Below, in pieces: positions 63,774 through 64,000 of a DNA stretch of 64,000 nt. A program made the translations under genes and the position numbers. Source of the DNA: JAFGPS01 sp964570855 (GTDB taxonomy: Bacteria > Planctomycetota > Phycisphaerae > Sedimentisphaerales > Anaerobacaceae); contig CAZMZR010000002.1 in assembly GCA_964570855.1 (NCBI GenBank), positions 14,518 through 78,517 on the forward strand. The letters run 5' to 3'. Within the stretch, counting starts at the first letter, position 1. Each line of letters opens with the position of its first letter. The notes under the pieces were generated by a model. That model saw nothing but the letters and a program-made list of their open reading frames with translations. It searched no databases and was not told where the DNA came from.

Positions 63774-64000
63774 ATGCTTCGATATAGCATCGGCTTACTG
63801 TTAATTCTGGTATTGATTGTCTTTTTGGCTGAGTCGGTCAGTGCGGCCGAGCCGCTTGTTATCAACGAGTTTATGGCCTCCAACAGCAATAGTGAGCCGG
63901 ATCCGCAGAGACAGTATGACGACTGGATAGAAATATACAATTACGGCTCAGGCGCCGTTAATATGAGCGGCATGTACCTGACGGATGATTTATCCGTCCC
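63774..64000 (+). CDS. Secreted lamin-tail-domain protein, 3' end outside window
   Basis: The frame opens with a signal peptide ('MLRYSIGLLLILVLIVFLAE') followed by 'PLVINEFMASNSNSEPD', 'DDWIEIYNYGS' and 'MSGMYLTDDLS', the opening of a lamin tail domain as seen in large secreted planctomycete proteins, often with CotH or dockerin parts further on. Starts at 63744 and 63753 are also in frame; 63774 is used because GGGAAGGG precedes it. The protein continues past the window. Confidence 0.8.
   Translation, partial: MLRYSIGLLLILVLIVFLAESVSAAEPLVINEFMASNSNSEPDPQRQYDDWIEIYNYGSGAVNMSGMYLTDDLSV

Noticed and set aside
63659..63940. Minus-strand frame overlapping the lamin-tail gene
   Set aside because: It is the opposite-strand shadow of a gene with signal peptide and recognisable domain.

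Overview
The window looks like a piece of a Planctomycetota chromosome, most likely from the class Phycisphaerae. This is inferred from gene content: extracellular GLUG-repeat proteins, a PEP-CTERM-like anchor of the 'PAPSAIILGGIGVG' type, dockerin-like plus LamG esterases, a lamin-tail protein and a type II secretion cluster built on PilM/N/O-type parts. No rRNA, tRNA or CRISPR array was seen. Most predicted starts have good Shine-Dalgarno sites, and a few genes use GTG or TTG.

Layout. 1-8 kb: the AddB/AddA helicase-nuclease pair (addB is cut by the window edge), followed by a valine-pyruvate-type aminotransferase. 8-14.4 kb: three large secreted proteins on the minus strand (GLUG plus FGE-like, beta-helix, double GLUG) with a good promoter and a decayed paralogue tail beside them. 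14.4-17.3 kb: small membrane and lipoprotein stress-type genes in repeat-rich intergenic DNA. 17.3-18.6 kb: a pyrophosphate-type phosphofructokinase. 18.6-24.5 kb: a minus-strand module of a triple PepSY-like acidic protein, a protein joining a TolB-like propeller to a secretin, and an OmpR-type two-component pair, with a tandem-repeat operator candidate. 24.5-27.1 kb: ftsY and dnaA, divergent. 27.2-31.9 kb: two trehalose routes (TreT and fused OtsA-OtsB) and a glycosyltransferase. 32-38 kb: secreted hypothetical proteins, a flavoprotein, argH-thiL and tsaE.

38.5-56.9 kb: a long plus-strand secretion cluster. It holds pseudopilins, a GspK-like tip protein fused to LamG, PilM/PilN/PilO-like proteins, a GspC/PilP-like protein and a GspD secretin. 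A signalling cassette follows (histidine kinase, lone receiver, HD-GYP, STAS), then GspE and GspF, then an LpxL-type acyltransferase. No prepilin peptidase and no PilT retraction ATPase are in the window, so this reads as a type II secretion or pseudopilus machine rather than a twitching pilus. The embedded HD-GYP gene suggests cyclic-di-GMP control.

56.9-64 kb: a low-density accessory region with a 245-bp IS3-type remnant, a diverged 62-bp direct repeat, a relic LamG C-terminus, a PEP-CTERM-like protein, an SGNH esterase with dockerin and LamG modules, a CBS protein, a ferritin-like protein, two terminators with no gene in front of them and the start of a lamin-tail protein. The most unusual items are the propeller-secretin fusion with its neighbours, the LamG-bearing pseudopilus tip protein, the signalling cassette inside the secretion operon and the Asn in the GspE Walker A motif.
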